From NCBI GenBank assembly GCA_026413225.1, contig CM048555.1, positions 81,723,785 through 81,787,784 of the forward strand: a DNA stretch of 64,000 bases, read 5' to 3'. Each line of letters starts with the position of its first letter. The stretch's first letter is position 1. Under the pieces are notes generated by a model. The model was given only the letters and a program-made list of their open reading frames with translations. It made no database searches and was not told where the DNA came from. Both the position numbers and the translations under genes were made by a program. Shown here one piece after another: positions 35,138-45,100 of the stretch. This DNA is from Otis tarda (taxonomy: Eukaryota; Chordata; Aves; Otidiformes; Otididae).

Positions 35138-35595
35138 TGTCGTAGTTCAGCCCCGATCGGGACCAGACTACGCAGTCTCTCTCTCGCTCCCCCCACTCTC
35201 CAAGAGAATAGGAGGAGATTTGGCAAACAAAAGAAAACCAGAAGAAAAAGAAAAAAGAAAACAAACACGTGGGTTGAGATTGAACAAAAAGTAAATGTAA
35301 CAGTAAGGACAGAAGAAAACAAAACAGTGATGGAACACAAATACAGTACAATAGCTCACAACAGATCTTCACACCCAGTCTCTTCCAAGTAGCAGGGGAG
35401 GCTCCCTTCAGCACCCTCCTCACTTATATACTGAGCATGATGTCAGATGGGATGGAATAGCCCTTTGGCTAATTTGGGTAAATTAACCCCAGCTGTTAGC
35501 TAATTAGTTAACTATCCCAGCCATAGGGGCTACCAGCTGCAGTTCCCCACCCAGCTCAGGTGAATATTAACTCTATCCTAGCCAGAACCAGGACA
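35138..35595 (-). mobile_element. Solo LTR of avian ERVL type
   Basis: On the minus strand it begins TGTCCTGGTTCTGGCTAGGA with TAGAGTTAAT (35595 downward) and ends CTGAACTACGACA at 35138, giving TGT...ACA ends. This opening is the familiar start of avian ERVL-type LTRs. The internal landmark TCAGTATATAAG (TATA box, 35423-35430 on the plus strand) is preceded by CATCATGCTC, and CTCAACCCACG follows downstream, as in that family. At 458 bp it is shorter than the form I recall, so it probably has internal deletions. The flanks ACAGC and ATGGC share three of five bases and may be a decayed 5-bp duplication. No internal retroviral sequence is present. Confidence 0.85.
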
Positions 35596-36172
35596 ATGGC
35601 TCTCACGTTAAACATTCCTTCCTGGGACAGGCTGCACTTCAGCAATGGAACAAAACCTTTCTCTCCAGTGGCTTTGACATCTCCCTTGCTACTCTAAGTT
35701 CCAATGGCAACAGTATACCCCAAACACAATCAATGAGTAAAATTCACCCTGACAGCCCCGTGCTACCTGCTGTGCAGCCCAGATTTTTAACATCACTCGG
35801 CTCCTTCTTGTCTCAGCTGCGGCCAAGTCATCTGACCAGTCTTCCCACTTCTTGTCCTTTTGATTCACTCATTTCTGCGCTTCCTTTCACAATGACTCTC
35901 CCATCTGATGTCCTCTGTTGGCTCCATCTAACCAAATTCCAGACTGTCTTTTTTGAAAGACATTGCCGTTAATGTAACCGTAGGCTTATATACACATACA
36001 CACCTGCAGGTGCATCTACATAGGTACATATGCGTAGAGATGACTCCACAAACTCACCCACTCTGGTGATCCAAACTGGTCTTGTCATGTCCTGACTCCC
36101 CAGTTTCTCTCCTTCTCACAGCATCTCCTCCCATACTTCTCAATGTACCCTTGCCTCTGGACGATGCCACTT
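35596..36172. other. Unique non-coding sequence
   Basis: No gene or repeat recognised apart from a short (CATA)-rich patch near 35990-36005. Confidence 0.45.
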
Positions 36173-36338
36173 AGAATCATAGAATCATAGAATGGTTAGA
36201 GTTGGAAGGGACCTTCAAAGGTCATCTAGTCCAACCCCCCTGCAAGGAGCAAGGAGCAGGGACATCTCCAACCAGATCAGGTTGCTCAGAGCCTCATCCA
36301 GCCTGGCCTTGAACGTTTCCAGGGATGCGGCTTCCACT
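36173..36338 (-). mobile_element. CR1 LINE 3'-end fragment
   Basis: The octamer tail (AGAATCATAGAATCATAG) at 36173 is followed by GGTTAGAGTTGGAAGGGACC (plus strand), the CCCCCCTGCA block and GCCTGGCCTTGAACGTTTCC. This is the same subfamily as the copy at 48.8 kb. A small tandem duplication of AAGGAGC interrupts the region near 36245. The copy is truncated about 166 bp from its 3' end and codes only for the last few ORF2 residues. The stop that follows SNLI in the young copies is TGG (Trp) here. Confidence 0.93.
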
Positions 36339-36357
36339 TGTACATTGTTAGTATCAT

Positions 36358-36393
36358 ATCCCAGGAAAATACCACATCCCAGGAAAATATCAC
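36358..36393. repeat. 18-bp tandem duplication
   Basis: Two adjacent copies of ATCCCAGGAAAATACCAC (36358-36375 and 36376-36393) differ at one base. They sit 20 bp from the truncated 5' end of the neighbouring CR1. Confidence 0.9.
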
Positions 36394-37775
36394 TTTTGCA
36401 CATTGTCTCTTCTTTCAAACTCATTGCACTTCATATTTGTGGATGATATGAGCTATTCCTTATTTGTCCAAGAGCACATATTCTCTTTAGGGACACTCCC
36501 TTTCCCAACTGCTAATTTAAACAAGACGATCTACGTGGCCATCATGTCTAGCACTCTAAGATCTGCTAACAATTTCTCTGTATTTTTCCATCCAGATTTT
36601 TCATGGTTGCTCAGGACACCTGTTAGTTTCATCAAGTGATGTTTCTCTGGCTGACAACGCTCATCCTCCTGAAACGCCAGCTTGAGGACACTCTTCTGAA
36701 AGTTCAGACTGTTTATCTTTCAAGGGAACTGCTTATTCGGAGCAAGCTAAGAGAGGTGATCCAAACTTGGATCTGCTATGAATTTAGTAAAGCAGGATGC
36801 CTCTGTTTGGGCTATCTGAAATTCAAGATCTGCTCAGTCTTGAACCTACGACTGTTTGTCATCCAGAAGTGGATTTAAGTCTAGACTGCTTGATCACCTC
36901 AGAATGATAGGTGATCACATCACTGGTCTTTTGATCTGATCCTCATTCAAGAGCTTTGCACATGGGAACAGCAGCTTATAAATCAATAACAAACAGGGAT
37001 AACGAGAGGCACACACTTTGTCATTCCTCTCTAAATCCACGCTCCTTATTAAGCATGGAAAACTTCTTGGACTTCTCACAACACATGAGGGAAGCTCCGT
37101 GGAGACTCTTGGATTTGTACTGAAAGAGCAAGAAGGGAAAGTCCTGAAGTTTTGGAATTTTTCTGCTTGCTATTTATAATAATAATTCATAAATCAACAA
37201 CGGCCGAAGGGTCACGCAGAAAGAGTCTGCTGCCTGGCTATATAAGAGACTCCTGTGTGGGTGTGAGAACCTCTTGAAATGGCAAAGGACTCTGGAAACA
37301 ATGAAGGAGAAATGAATTACATTTTTTTGGCAGAAACAAATCAACAGTTCCACCCTCCCCCCTTTCTTTTTTTTTTTTTTTAAAAAAAAAAAACCAGAAA
37401 TAGATACTTAAAAAAATAAAACCAACAACATTTTTTCTCTTGACTCCAAAAATAAAGCATTTGAATATCCAGAACTTGCTTTTTTAAAAATTTTTTTTTC
37501 CTCCCCCAGCCCCCCTTACATTTGAACATCAGAGTTCTGGCAGTTCTCTTTTAAAAAAATGTCCTGCTTTGTCCAAGCACACTCATGTTAAAATGCAGAC
37601 AGAAGACTAGATGACTCCAGGGATTGGTAATGGGATCTACAGCCTTTCACCTTGACATCATCACTTCAGCCAGCCCAGCTCGGTAGCGGCTACACACGGC
37701 TGCCAGCCGCTGGTGGCTGGCTGGTGGGGTGGTCCCAGCAAGTGTCACTTAGAAAGATCCCCCTGGAAAGACCTG
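36394..37775. other. Unique sequence with an A/T palindrome
   Basis: No gene seen. T15A12 at 37367-37393 forms an inverted homopolymer. AT-rich sequence at 37155-37200 has several homeobox-like TAAT/TTTAT cores. Open frames near 36403-36878 (78-80 codons) are without known domains. Confidence 0.45.
37771..37775. repeat. Target-site duplication, left copy (ACCTG)
   Basis: ACCTG directly precedes the TGT start of LTR copy 2 and is repeated exactly after its ACA end at 38839-38843. A 5-bp duplication fits ERVL-like or some ERV1-like integrases. Confidence 0.85.
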
Positions 37776-38838
37776 TGTCATGATTAGACATGATATCGTG
37801 TCGATACAGCCTGCCACACTCTGTATAAGGAGAAGGGGGGTTCCTCAAACCCTTTCTGGTTTGGCCAGCCTGTCAGGCTTATGCTGACAGCGTCACTGGG
37901 ACAATCCCCTCCGGACAGCCCGCAAGGTTGGAGGGTGGTCGTATAACCTGTTCAGGGACTCTCACGGGCAGCGACACTGAAACAAATCCCTTCTGTCCCC
38001 GACATTAATTATTAACGTTTCCGGAAAGTGATATTTATAGATAGACAAATTTTATTATCTGTGTTTGTGACAGGATAAAGGTTCGAAGATAGCCGGTGAT
38101 AAGATACTGACTGCGAAAAAGAGTTTGAAACAATATATATACACATACAGAACTCATCGATACTAAGTTTTAATAGCCAGCAAGATGTTCGTATCTAAGT
38201 GCACATAACACAGAGCTCTCACCCAATCGGCGTCCCTATGGGGCAAAAAGAGGTCCAGCCCATTGACTGGTCCCAGATGTTCTGATGGAGGTCTTCCCCA
38301 ATATCCCCCTTCTCTTAAGCCATTTTTATACTGGTTTTTACTTTTACGTGGAGCTTGAGTGACCCTAGTCATACACACCTTTGTGCGAGGTGTGGTCACA
38401 CCTCGGAGGTGGGTAGCTTTTGGGATGGAGGTGTGTTTTGGCATTACAATGATATTATAATGAGGAAAGTTCAACTAAAGGACACGATTTTGCCACAATT
38501 CTTGGCTCAGCAACTGGTATTCTTCTTGTTTGACAGTTGCGATGCAGTTCATCAGCTACTCTACGGCCCACTGGCCACCAGGTACCATGACGTTCCCGTC
38601 CCTGCAGGGACTGTAACGGAGTTCGGCCGAGGTGTCTCCACTCCGTTCTGCCCTCCGTTCTGTTCACCCTAGCAGGTGCTGAGGGAGGCAGGGTGTGGTA
38701 TCTAGGGAACTGCTGTAGCCAGCGTGCCAACCCCATTTTATCCTGGAAGTAGCAGCTGCGTTTTACCCTGGAAGTTCTTCTATTAGGATAAACGTTAGAC
38801 AAACTAATTCCCCCCCTGCCATCAGTCCCTCTTCCACA
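37776..38838 (-). mobile_element. LTR copy 2 of the same ERV family (solo LTR)
   Basis: This 1,063-bp unit begins TGTCATGATTAGACATGATA and ends TTCCACA. The TATA box (TATAAAAA, minus strand) is at 38323-38330 and the AATAAA signal at 38051-38056, both conserved with copy 1, supporting minus orientation. It is flanked by a perfect ACCTG duplication, so it is a complete solo LTR produced by LTR-LTR recombination. It lacks the 72-bp segment present in copy 1, but it has a 12-bp duplication (CTCCGTTCTG repeated, about 38638-38661) and an extra about 17 bp near 37808-37825. Open frames shared by the two copies are not genes. Confidence 0.9.
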
Positions 38839-38843
38839 ACCTG
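38839..38843. repeat. Target-site duplication, right copy (ACCTG)
   Basis: Exact repeat of 37771-37775, immediately after the ACA terminus of the LTR. Confidence 0.85.
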
Positions 38844-38924
38844 GGACAGGAAGATCTGCCAGCAGGAAAGTGGGCAACTTCACTCCACCCATGCCCTGCA
38901 AAACCATTTGTGGATCATTTGTTC

Positions 38925-39057
38925 TCATAGAATCATAGAATCTTAAGGTTGGAAGAGACCTCCAAGATCATCAAGTCCAACCGTCAGCCTAACACCACCA
39001 TACCTACTAAACCATGTCCTGGGGTGCCACACCTACATGTTCTTTGAACATCTCCAG
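38925..39057 (-). mobile_element. CR1 LINE 3'-end fragment, different subfamily
   Basis: The tail TCATAGAATCATAGAATC is followed by TTAAGGTTGGAAGAGACCTC, AAGATCATCAAGTCCAACCG, then AACACCACCATACCTACTAA and CCATGTCCTGGGGTGCCACA. This is the other common avian CR1 3' UTR type (ATCATCAAGTCCAACC rather than GTCATCTAGTCCAACC). It is truncated after GAACATCTCCAG and non-coding. Confidence 0.93.
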
Positions 39058-41134
39058 TTGGCCCCACATCTGAAAACGGAGACTATTTATTTTCCCTCAA
39101 CAACTTCCCTCAACAATTCTCCTCAAATTTGTGAGTAGATAGAGTACAAGCGGAGGGCAGAACTTCCCTTATTGGGTTCTTGCACCTCTTTCTGCAATCA
39201 TAGAGCAGTTGAATAACAGGGTTCAAGGGCTTTCTCATGGTTGTACAGGCCATCCTACAAATAGATCTTCGTCCTTAAAACCCCTTGGTGATGCAGACTC
39301 TGCAAGCGATCCCTGCCAGGTTATCATTGCTCTTGCTTCGGGACCCTTTTCACCACGTCCAGCATGAGTCTTCCTCATTTGAATTTAAGTTTATCTGTCA
39401 GGACTCTGCCTCTGTAAATGCATCAGGAGATCACATCTGCAATAAACCTTTTTTACGCTTGTCTGCATTATTCTGCAGTGACGTTCTGTGGTGAAAAACT
39501 GACGTGATTACAGGTGAGTATGTAGTACTCAACGAGGATTGAAAACCCGGCTATTGGGGGATGGAAGTACCAGTGAGGTTTATTCCCAAGCAAGGCAGCC
39601 TTTTTCCTTCAAAAGTGCAAAACAGTGACTTTACTCTTATCTGGTTCGTGCAGAATGAGTCTCACCCTTGGCTGTTAATACTAGCAGGCGACACTCTGGA
39701 AAAAGCTGTCCTCACCAGTCACCAAGAGCTTAATAAATGTACACCCTCGTTTCTTGTGCAGGGCTATCCACCAAAAATCCGTGCTGTTTTACATTGTCAG
39801 TCGTTTGGATGCTGGCCCATGTCAACAGACAACCCTCCTGCTACCAGGGTAACACCACCCGTGTGGGGGTCAAAGTCCTAAAGAACTTCTTTTTTTTTTG
39901 CTTTAGGAGCAGGAGAAAGGAATGTGACATTCAAATAAAACTACGGGGGGGGAAATTTTCAGATAGGCAAAGTGTAAGTGATTACACAAGTTAGGAATTT
40001 TTGTTGGGGCTCAACAGGCTTGCCAGTGATGGTGAGGACCCTCTGTGGGCCAAGATCAGCTGAGGTGCTGACTGCGCATGCAAGGCTAGATTTTTCGGTG
40101 GGTACAAAGGGAACTTGTTTCTTCTGAGGACACTTGAGTGATACCGAATTACAGTGCTTTCATGCCAAACTCGAATCACGCTGCACCAATGGTTTAACAG
40201 TGGTTTTAAAGGATGATTGCAACCTAAAATGCGTTCCTTGGTGGGTTCCTGCCCACTTCTGCAGCAGCTCCGTTTGTAAAAGCTGAGGCCACGGTGTCAG
40301 GACTGACATGTCTACATCTCACTTTCCTCGGAAAAGCAAAAAGACATGTTAGTGGAAAGGGATTGCTCAGCTGCAGCATCGCTTCCCTATACATACCTGA
40401 GAGCTCATAAAGAAATATTTCATGCTACATTTGCATATCTATACTGGCCTGGTTTTTCTTTTATTTTTAGGGATATAATCTGCATTTACTTCCATTTGCC
40501 TGCTTACTCCAGCAGAGCAGCTGGTAGGAGACATCCTTCTTCTGCCTAAGGCGGAAGGATTGATTCAAGGGAATCCTTTTGAGTCTTGTACAGACTCTGG
40601 ATGCCCTCAGGCATTCAAGCTTCCTTATTTACTGAACTTGTTGAATCTGCAAAGGCATAGGAGCCCAGAACAATTTGGGATAGATGGTGGTGTCTGAGAC
40701 ACCTGCCTGGAGCTAGCAGTATGGCATTGGACCTATGGAGCAAGAGTCTGAGTGTGATACCTGTCCTGAGGCAACTGAATTCAACCTACTTATTTATTTT
40801 GTAGGCTCACACCGGGTGCTGGTTCCTGATTCCACCTCATTTTGCACTAATGAGTGCAAAATCTTAAAAATCTCATGGGATAATCTCATGATGCAAAATC
40901 TCATGGGATGAGTTTATAAATAGAGTTGGGAGCAGGGGCTAAGAAGTTCAGGTGGTATCTGAGCACCAGCCTCCCAACCCAGGACTGCGATTCCCTGGTG
41001 GGATCTCCCTGAGCATGGACTGGAGCAGGAGGGGACACGGGTTGGGGCAGTGGTTCAGTCTGTTGGGACGGTGGCTGCTCTGGCAAGTCACAATAGTGGA
41101 AACCAGTCAAAGCTGCCTATCCAAAACTAATGCA
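39058..41134. other. Unique sequence with local repeats
   Basis: No gene seen. A perfect hairpin lies at 40839-40862, and just after it AAAATCTCATGGGAT recurs (about 40866 and 40894), a local duplication. Confidence 0.45.
40839..40862. other. Perfect 10-bp stem hairpin
   Basis: Arms ATTTTGCACT (40839-40848) and AGTGCAAAAT (40853-40862) pair perfectly around the 4-nt loop AATG. It lies beside the AAAATCTCATGGGAT duplication, suggesting a foldback or slippage-prone site. No terminator role applies in a vertebrate context. Confidence 0.8.
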
Positions 41135-41250
41135 CGTATGAATGCGCCTTAAGTAGGTAGATGGGGATTTTATGAACTGTTTCTTTAGGGGTCCAAAGTC
41201 TGTCTTAAATGAAATATAAGTGCCTAAGTCCTTTTGTGAGCCTGGGCCTC
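41135..41250. repeat. Old amniote repeat relic (TTAGGCACCTAA type)
   Basis: Words GCGCCTTAAGTAGGTAGATG, TGGGGATTTTATGAACTG and ATAAGTGCCTAAGTCCTTTT, then GAGCCTGGGCC, follow an old dispersed repeat of turtles, crocodilians and birds built around inverted 'gttaggcacctaa' and 'aagtgcctaagtccc' words and ending 'aaaatctgggcc'. The match is short and diverged. Confidence 0.45.
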
Positions 41251-42074
41251 TCCGGTCCTTTTCTGCTCCTGTAATCTGAGGATCAGTACACTTGCCTGCC
41301 TTAGAGGATGTGGTAAAGATAAATATATTAAAGACAGTGGGGTGCTTGATATTGTAACGACTGAGGCCAGATATCTGTAGCAGAAGCAGGAGTAAAAAGA
41401 AATAAGATAATAATTGACGAGGAACCTTGCCAGCGTATGTCTTGGCAGCCAGCACCGCAGTAACCTATCATTTAAGATGGCGGGGTTCCCCTCACCTTCT
41501 AAAATCTAGTGGCGCTGGGGGATTTGTGAATGTGAAACAAGCTCTCTCCAGTTCTCCAGCTCTTTTATATTTCCTCATGCTGCTCTTGAGTCGCTCTTAG
41601 GCATGCTTCCCGATGGCTTGGAAATCTCCGGGCACGCATTGAAGCTTCTATATTTGCTCTCAGCCTCTGCCAAGATTAGCATTACCACTCTATGGAAAAA
41701 TATCCGTCAACCGGATATAAAAGAATGGTGCGAGGAAGTAGAGCTATGTCAAGGCAGCACAAATATAGCTTATACGTTGTCGGGGGAAGCTGGCATATTT
41801 TATTTTTCCATCTGGCACTCTTTTTTTTTTTTTTCAGATTATTGTAGCTACAGCATAATGCTGAGGATCCTTCTAAGAGTCCTGATTTTTGTTCCAATTA
41901 TTTCCACAGGCTGCTTGTGATAGGGATGAGCCAACTTCAAAAGGACTCAGCGTTTGTCTTCACTCCAGATAAACGTTTAGGGGTTCAGATGCTTGACTGC
42001 TCTTCTCCGTCTGATCCAAGGTCCTAGGGCTGTAGCCTGAGCACGTAGGGAAGGTTATTTTGCTCATGCTGACA
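41251..42074. other. Unique non-coding sequence
   Basis: No gene recognised. A 14-bp T-run lies at 41821-41834. Confidence 0.45.
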
Positions 42075-42165
42075 TAAGGCCTGACCCTGTGAAGTGTTGA
42101 GCACTGGAGCAACTCTGTGCGTTGGATGGAGCTGAAGGAACTGGGAACATTTCAGTGAATGCCTT
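42075..42165. repeat. Old amniote interspersed repeat (unnamed)
   Basis: AAGGCCTGACCCTGTGAAGT then GTTGAGCACTGGAGCAACTC and GGAGCTGAAGGAACT resembles 'aggcctgatcctgcaaggtgctgagcacctgcaactcccattgacttcaatgggagctg', a repeat widespread in turtles, crocodilians and birds. It is related in style to the fragment at 13885-13955. Confidence 0.5.
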
Positions 42166-45100
42166 TGATCCCTCTTACATCGGGCTGTCTTTCTACCTGC
42201 TTGCCGATACAGGAGCATGAACGAGTGCAACTTGTATTGCAAGAAGCCAGAAAAAGGTTTTAAAGGTTCAAGGAGGAGTTAGGTAAAGCAGGAGATTAAA
42301 ATCCATTCCTCTGCTCCAGGCTCTCTGAAAAGCTTCAACTCCCTTAGAGTCAGCAGGACAAGTCAGCAGTGAGATGTAAAAGTCACCGTGAGGGTTACAA
42401 AGTTAGGTGATCCAAGTCTACCTGCAAGCCATGTTAGTGTGACACGCATACCAAAGGGACAAAGACATCAACTCCTCCAGGTTAGGTTCTCCCAGGGCTC
42501 ACTGGGGCCGTAGGTTCGTTATGGGGTGACTTTGCAGTGAGTCAGCCCCACTGTCATCGCTTGGTGCTTCGCAGAATAAGTGCAAAGGAGCCCATGCCCA
42601 CCCCCATCATATCCTTGTTTCCTCCTAACCTGGCCCTTATTCTCACCCAAAACTTCCAAAGTGATGAATCCACCATCTTTGAAAGTTCCTTGGGGATTTC
42701 TTCATCTAATTTTTGAACTAGTGCGGTTCCCAATTGAAGCTGTTGCTGAATCATCTCCAATAATTTCTTTTACGCTGAGATTTGAAGAAGGATTTGGATT
42801 AAGGATTTGGGGTTCCTCTGTGTTCCGTGCTGTACAAACACACTGAACAAGATGTAGAAAACTCACCTTCTTGTACAATACTGTTCCTGGCCAAGTTCTG
42901 GAGATTCCTGCTCTCCTGAGGAGTGTGTCTTCCATAAGGACACACAACCTATGTTGATGCACCAGATAACTCAGAAATGGCCTGTGAGATTGTATAGTTG
43001 AGCTCTGTACGAAGACAGACTTGGCTCCCCCGGTAACTTCACGAAAAGTGCAGCAAGGAGGTGAACTAAGGATCTGAGAGAAGCAGCAGCATCTAGGTAG
43101 ACTTGCTGTTTCATCCTCCCTGGAAGAGGGGAATGAGTAGTCCCATATGCCGAGCCAATGGTCTGAGCCAATCCATCTAACCGTGAGCACTGACCCAGGG
43201 CTGCTGTACAGAAGCACTCTCCTGAAAACCTGGCCCGACTACTAAGTAAGCTATTTTCTTTCTTTCTGGGAGAATCTTAATGGGTAAAGATGTTCCAGAT
43301 GGCAGGCAGCCACCTGCCACCAGGATTAACAGTCAACACAGAATGCAAAGCCTTGGGAAGAGTGCTCTGTGATTGTTCCTGCACGCACAGAAGCAAACAG
43401 ACGCGGAGTAGTGTTCGGTGTAGCTAAATCTTCACCTTATTACCTTACTGGGAATTCAGATAGTATTACCCAGAATCCTCCTCGCTGCAACCCTGCCTTG
43501 AAAAACAATCTGTTTTGGAGCTCAGTGTACCCTAAAGTGACTGTATTATTAGGATTTAACTTTGAACTGCAACATTTGGAACCCATTACGCAATCATTAA
43601 TTTCCTCTGGTTTTCCCCCAGCTTTAATGCTTCATGCTGGATCCCTGGGCTCTGTGGTCCAAGCAACACTTCAGTACAACAGTTTGTACTTCAGCGAATG
43701 CCGTGCTCCATCATTCTTTCCCACTACAGAAGCCTGTGTTTGTTTTAACCGCTCGTCCAACAGTGTGCCCTGGCTTGAAAGTGCAAGAACAAGACATGAT
43801 CCTCCTACCCCAGGCTGGCCTCTGCCATTGCTCGTTCTGGCTATGCATGGTCAAAAAAACCCAGTTATTTCTAAAACAGATACTCCCAGAACAGCATAGA
43901 GGGGTGCTGCATCCCTTAAAAGGTTTGTTCCCTTCAGAAATAGAGACCTGATTTGTTTCTCGATCACCCATCAGTGTGAAACCCAACCTGGGGTCTGGGA
44001 ATCAAGCCGCGTTCACGCATGCTGTGGTGGTCATCAAGATGACGTGCTCAGAGTTTGATCTCTCAGTTTGGTTTGGAGGCTTAAGGTTCTTCTAACTGGA
44101 TAAACTCCAAAACTTTAAGATTAATAAAACCATTCTTTCTCTATAGAACAAGCAGTTGGAACCTACAGCTATCAAGGGAACAGTATTGTATGAGAAGGTG
44201 ACTTTTTAACATAGTGGCTTTAAGAACAGAACTCTTTCTCCAGGTCTAAGTAGGCAACCAATCCAAACATGGTATCTCCCCGTATTCCAGAAGTGGTTGC
44301 ACTGAAGCCAGTAAGCTGGAACCTCAACCAGTACAGATTGGTGTAGATTCACTGAAAGCCATTAATGTTGTGCTGTACAAAATCTGGAAATAGATTGGGG
44401 TCACAGGCATTTATACCCGCAGAGGGTCTGACACAATAAGGCCACTTGTGGATCATGTATGCTCAGCCTAGTCTCAGATAGGAAAATTTGGCCCTAAGAA
44501 GAGATAGCACAGGAATATTAACTTTAATGGCCCTGTTTAAAGAGATGTGATGCTGCACAAATGCTGCTCTTAAAGAAGACAGCTTACAAAAAAGAGGGAA
44601 GGAATATAAATGGTAACCCAGTTCTGGAAGCCAGCTGAACTGGATTTTCTGGAGAACACGCTTCACCCAACTTCAATAGCCTGGTGGGTTTGATGACAGA
44701 ACATAGAAGCTAAATTGCTTCCCAGGTGAAAGAAAGACAAGAGGAGAGGGATGTAGAGAAAATACAACCATCTCTGTACAACTATCAAACCAGAATTGCA
44801 GACCATAGACAAAGTACCGTAGGATCTTCAGTGATTTGTAGAGCCTGAGATTTTGGGTTAAATCTCATCCAAAGTCTGTTGAGACATGTGGACTGCTTTC
44901 TCCCATTTCAAAATTCCAAAGATTTTGACATGATGGCCCTTGGAAGTTTAAGTGGGACGCAAATCTTAACCTGGTCTGGATTTTATGAGGCATTGACAGC
45001 TTGTTCATTTTGAGGATGAGGAAGCAAATGCATCATGGTTTTATGGTCAAAATGGGAGTGTGGGATGCAGGTGACTCAAGTTGTCTTCTTCATTCTCCTA

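Noticed and set aside
20450..38838. One 18-kb provirus bounded by the two related LTRs
   Set aside because: The second LTR has its own perfect target-site duplication, the LTRs differ by several indels, and nothing between them resembles gag, pol or env.
38455..38928. 157-codon minus-strand open frame
   Set aside because: It lies within and just beyond the LTR copy and has no domain. The related frame in the other copy (21219-21638) differs at its start.
42702..43899. 171- and 176-codon open frames as possible exons
   Set aside because: They have no domain, no supportive splice signals that I could argue for, and frames open on both strands.
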